From positions 1-6,394 of the forward strand of contig JAZUOG010000056.1 in the NCBI GenBank assembly GCA_045604545.1: a stretch of DNA of 6,394 bases. Direction: 5' to 3'. Positions 6,371 to 6,394 of this stretch are shown here, one piece after another (the stretch's first letter is position 1; every line of letters starts with the position of its first letter). Made by a program: the position numbers and the translations under genes. The stretch comes from RGIG1959 sp045604545 (GTDB taxonomy: Bacteria > Bacillota > Clostridia > Oscillospirales > Acutalibacteraceae). The notes beneath the pieces were generated by a model. That model worked only from the letters and a program-made list of their open reading frames with translations. It made no database searches and was not told the DNA's origin.

Positions 6371-6394
6371 AAAAGACCCGCTTGCCTGAGGCAA
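6371..6394 (+). terminator. Left half of a terminator cut by the window edge
   Basis: Just past the stop at 6367-6369 comes AAAAGACCCGCTTGCC (6371-6386), then a TGA loop and GGCAA (6390-6394), which already pairs with TTGCC (6382-6386). This looks like the left arm, loop and start of the right arm of an A-tract/T-tract hairpin like the one at 3750-3786. If so, the next bases would be close to GCGGGTCTTTT. Confidence 0.65.

Noticed and set aside
1..6394. CRISPR array, tRNA/rRNA, insertion sequence, phage or defence genes.
   Set aside because: No regularly spaced repeats, RNA-gene signatures, transposase or phage-like proteins are visible; apart from the palindrome at 95-163 the window is conserved housekeeping genes and two unknown genes.

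Overview
The window reads as ordinary chromosomal housekeeping DNA from a GC-rich, low-to-mid complexity Firmicute, most likely a Clostridia member (Oscillospirales/Ruminococcaceae-like; this placement is inference). The clues are strong AGGAGG/AAAGGAG ribosome binding sites about 9 nt from each start, sigma-A-type promoters with 17-nt spacers, compact hairpin terminators with A- and T-tracts, a PduL-type acyltransferase with no microcompartment-targeting extension, and an extragenic palindrome of a kind I recall as common in such genomes.

Layout. Positions 1-25 hold the terminator of a gene lying upstream of the window. Positions 26-289 are non-coding and contain a 69-bp imperfect palindrome (95-163) and a good promoter (213-241). 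That promoter starts a forward operon of mnmG (290-2161), rsmG (2158-2883, ATGA overlap) and nadC (2904-3743, 20-nt gap). The operon ends at a two-way terminator (3750-3786) shared with a convergent reverse-strand unit. Reading leftward from its promoter (4873-4901), that unit is pduL (4257-4832), an internal 14-bp hairpin terminator (4217-4250), and a 134-codon gene of unknown function (3793-4197). A divergent promoter (4970-4998) drives a 444-aa membrane protein of unknown family (5035-6369), whose own terminator is cut by the right edge of the window.

Function. MnmG (with MnmE, not in this window) modifies the wobble uridine of certain tRNAs. RsmG methylates 16S rRNA. NadC makes nicotinate mononucleotide for NAD synthesis. 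PduL interconverts acyl-CoA and acyl-phosphate, probably as the housekeeping phosphotransacetylase for acetate metabolism. The operon thus joins two translation-fidelity enzymes with one NAD biosynthesis enzyme. The two unknown genes are the only places where new biology could sit. Nothing in the window shows a defence system, mobile element with a transposase, CRISPR array, RNA gene or secondary-metabolite cluster, and I do not see convincing evidence for a new multi-gene system.
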